Assembly (NCBI GenBank): GCA_032123435.1
Contig: JAQBFJ010000205.1
Span: 1 to 6,696 of the forward strand
Direction of reading: 5' to 3'
DNA from: JAQBFJ01 sp032123435
GTDB lineage: Bacteria; Verrucomicrobiota; Kiritimatiellia; UBA8416; JAQBFJ01
DNA length: 6,696 bases
Numbering within the stretch: the first letter of the stretch is position 1; every line of letters starts with the position of its first letter. Both the position numbers and the translations under genes were made by a program. Positions 5,340 through 6,696 of the stretch are shown piece after piece. Under the pieces are notes generated by a model. It did not search any database. It worked only from the letters and a program-made list of their open reading frames with translations, and was not told the origin of the DNA.

Positions 5340-6696
5340 TCAGAATCCCATCCATACGCCCGTTTGATATACAGCAGTCGTTACGATATATGCCAATATC
5401 GTGAGTCCGCAAAACTGAAACAGAACCCATCCCCATGAGCCGCTTTCCAATCGCATCACCGCGCATGTAGGCGCGCACGGAGTTCCTATTAAACAAAACA
5501 GCATGATACATAAACCTGTTAACGGCGTATATTTTTCCCTCAATATGTCTCGTAGTGATTCAGTCCTTTCTTCAGCGCGCTCCAGCGAATAAACAACACC
5601 AAGTTGAGACACAAACACTTCTTTTGCCGCTATTGCTCCTATAAGCGCAGTGCCTATTCGCCAATCAAACCCCATCGGCCTTAGTGCCGGTTCAATAAAA
5701 CGACCGATTCTGCCAGCCGCCGAATACGCCACCTGTTCAGCCTTGATCTCTGCCGTCAAATCATCCGACTGATCATCATGTTTGCGCGGATAACTTACCA
5801 ACACCCACATAAGCACGGAAACCCCAAGAATAATCGTGCCGGCCTTTCGCAAGTACAACCATGACCGTTCCCACACATGAATCAGAACACACTTTACGGT
5901 GGGCATGCGGTATGGCGGCAATTCAATGACCAATCCCCGCGACAGCTCCTTAAAAACCGTAAGCCCCAGAAGTTTTGCCGCCAGAATGGCCATAATAATA
6001 CCCGTCAGATAAATGAGCCATAACATCAGTGAATGATACTTAACGGGAAAAAAGGCCGGTATTATGAGCGTGTATATGGGCAATCTCGCGCCACAGCTCA
6101 TAAGCGGAACAATGAGCATCGTGACCAGTCTGTCACGTCTCGTATCCAGAGTTCGCGTCGCCATAATTGCCGGCACAGAACAACCAAACCCTATCAACAT
6201 AGGAATAAAACTTTTTCCATGCAGACCTATCCGATGCATCAGACGATCCATGACAAACGCGGCCCGCGCCATGTACCCCGAATACTCCAGAACCGCAATG
6301 AAGAAAAAAAGGATAAGTATGTTAGGTAAAAATACGAGTACTCCGCCCACCCCGCCTATTATGCCATCAACAATAAGCGACCTGATTTCTTCAGACCATC
6401 CAACAGGCCACATTTTCATTATGCCGCCGGCAACCCATCCGAACAGCCCATCAAGCCAGCCCATCGGTACTTCACCCATCTTGAATGTAAACAGAAAAAT
6501 AATATACATCATAAGCAGAAATATCGGCATACCAAGAACAGGATGAGTAATAAAAACATCAGCCATATCCGAAGCCGTGCGCCGAAGATCAACCGTCTTG
6601 ATAACCGCTTCATGGCACGCGCCGGCAATATATCCATACCTGTAATCCGCGATGAGCACCGTAAACGAATCACCAAAAAGTTCTGTCAACTGTTTG
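5340..6696 (-). CDS. feoB: Ferrous iron transport protein B, N-terminus missing (runs off right edge)
   Basis: Inner-membrane Fe2+ permease; its missing N-terminal GTPase domain controls uptake. The visible 451 residues (numbered from the first whole codon at 6695) begin in the end of the helical regulatory region (ADYRYGYIAGAC) and continue through the whole membrane part. Gate region 1 shows SGYMARAAFVMDR (about 139-151), then GFGCSVPAIMATRTLD with Cys172 and VPLMSCGARLPIY with Cys201, the conserved Gate cysteines. Gate region 2 follows with an amphipathic loop (about 302-335), GAIAAKEVFVSQLG (353-366) and GTPCAPTCAVMRLESGSWGW (404-423). I count about eight to ten hydrophobic segments. The protein ends soon after the last one, with no Cys/His-rich tail. 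The usual LEDSGYM reads LEYSGYM here. No start is visible: a TTG at 6689 is internal and not an initiation codon. Whether feoA lies upstream is outside the window. Confidence 0.95.
   Translation of the reverse strand, partial: KQLTELFGDSFTVLIADYRYGYIAGACHEAVIKTVDLRRTASDMADVFITHPVLGMPIFLLMMYIIFLFTFKMGEVPMGWLDGLFGWVAGGIMKMWPVGWSEEIRSLIVDGIIGGVGGVLVFLPNILILFFFIAVLEYSGYMARAAFVMDRLMHRIGLHGKSFIPMLIGFGCSVPAIMATRTLDTRRDRLVTMLIVPLMSCGARLPIYTLIIPAFFPVKYHSLMLWLIYLTGIIMAILAAKLLGLTVFKELSRGLVIELPPYRMPTVKCVLIHVWERSWLYLRKAGTIILGVSVLMWVLVSYPRKHDDQSDDLTAEIKAEQVAYSAAGRIGRFIEPALRPMGFDWRIGTALIGAIAAKEVFVSQLGVVYSLERAEERTESLRDILREKYTPLTGLCIMLFCLIGTPCAPTCAVMRLESGSWGWVLFQFCGLTILAYIVTTAVYQTGVWMGF

Overview
The window holds four protein genes, all on the minus strand. 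In order of transcription they are feoB (ferrous iron transporter, N-terminus cut off by the right edge), gpmI (cofactor-independent phosphoglycerate mutase), an exported PGRP-type N-acetylmuramoyl-L-alanine amidase, and ppdK (pyruvate, phosphate dikinase, C-terminus cut off by the left edge). Long open frames on the plus strand and in other minus frames are shadows of these genes. No tRNA, rRNA, CRISPR array, transposase or phage gene was seen.

Layout from the left: 2-2065 is the first 688 codons of ppdK, open throughout and starting behind a clear AAGGAG. 2066-2315 is a 250-base gap with a plausible sigma70-type promoter for ppdK and a compact fold-back element at 2213-2271. 2316-3512 is the amidase: signal peptide, zinc amidase domain, and a C-terminal half made of three imperfect repeats of about 50 residues. 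A 55-base gap follows. 3568-5124 is gpmI with every metal ligand present. 5125-5339 is a 215-base gap without a convincing promoter or terminator. 5340-6696 is the membrane (gate) half of FeoB.

GpmI interconverts 3- and 2-phosphoglycerate, and PPDK interconverts PEP and pyruvate with ATP/PPi, so two of the four genes sit in lower glycolysis/gluconeogenesis. PPDK plus FeoB (Fe2+ uptake) fits an anaerobic or microaerophilic life, but that is inference. The amidase is a cell-wall enzyme whose link to the others is probably only positional.

The organism is a Gram-negative-type bacterium with base composition near the middle of the range. The GpmI variant motifs (VRDGWG, GSSEVGH) and the PPDK style suggest the PVC group (Lentisphaerota, Kiritimatiellota, Verrucomicrobiota or relatives). 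This is an impression from memory of family members, not a search result. I see no undescribed multi-gene system. The most unusual items are the repeat-built C-terminus of the amidase and the structured element before ppdK.
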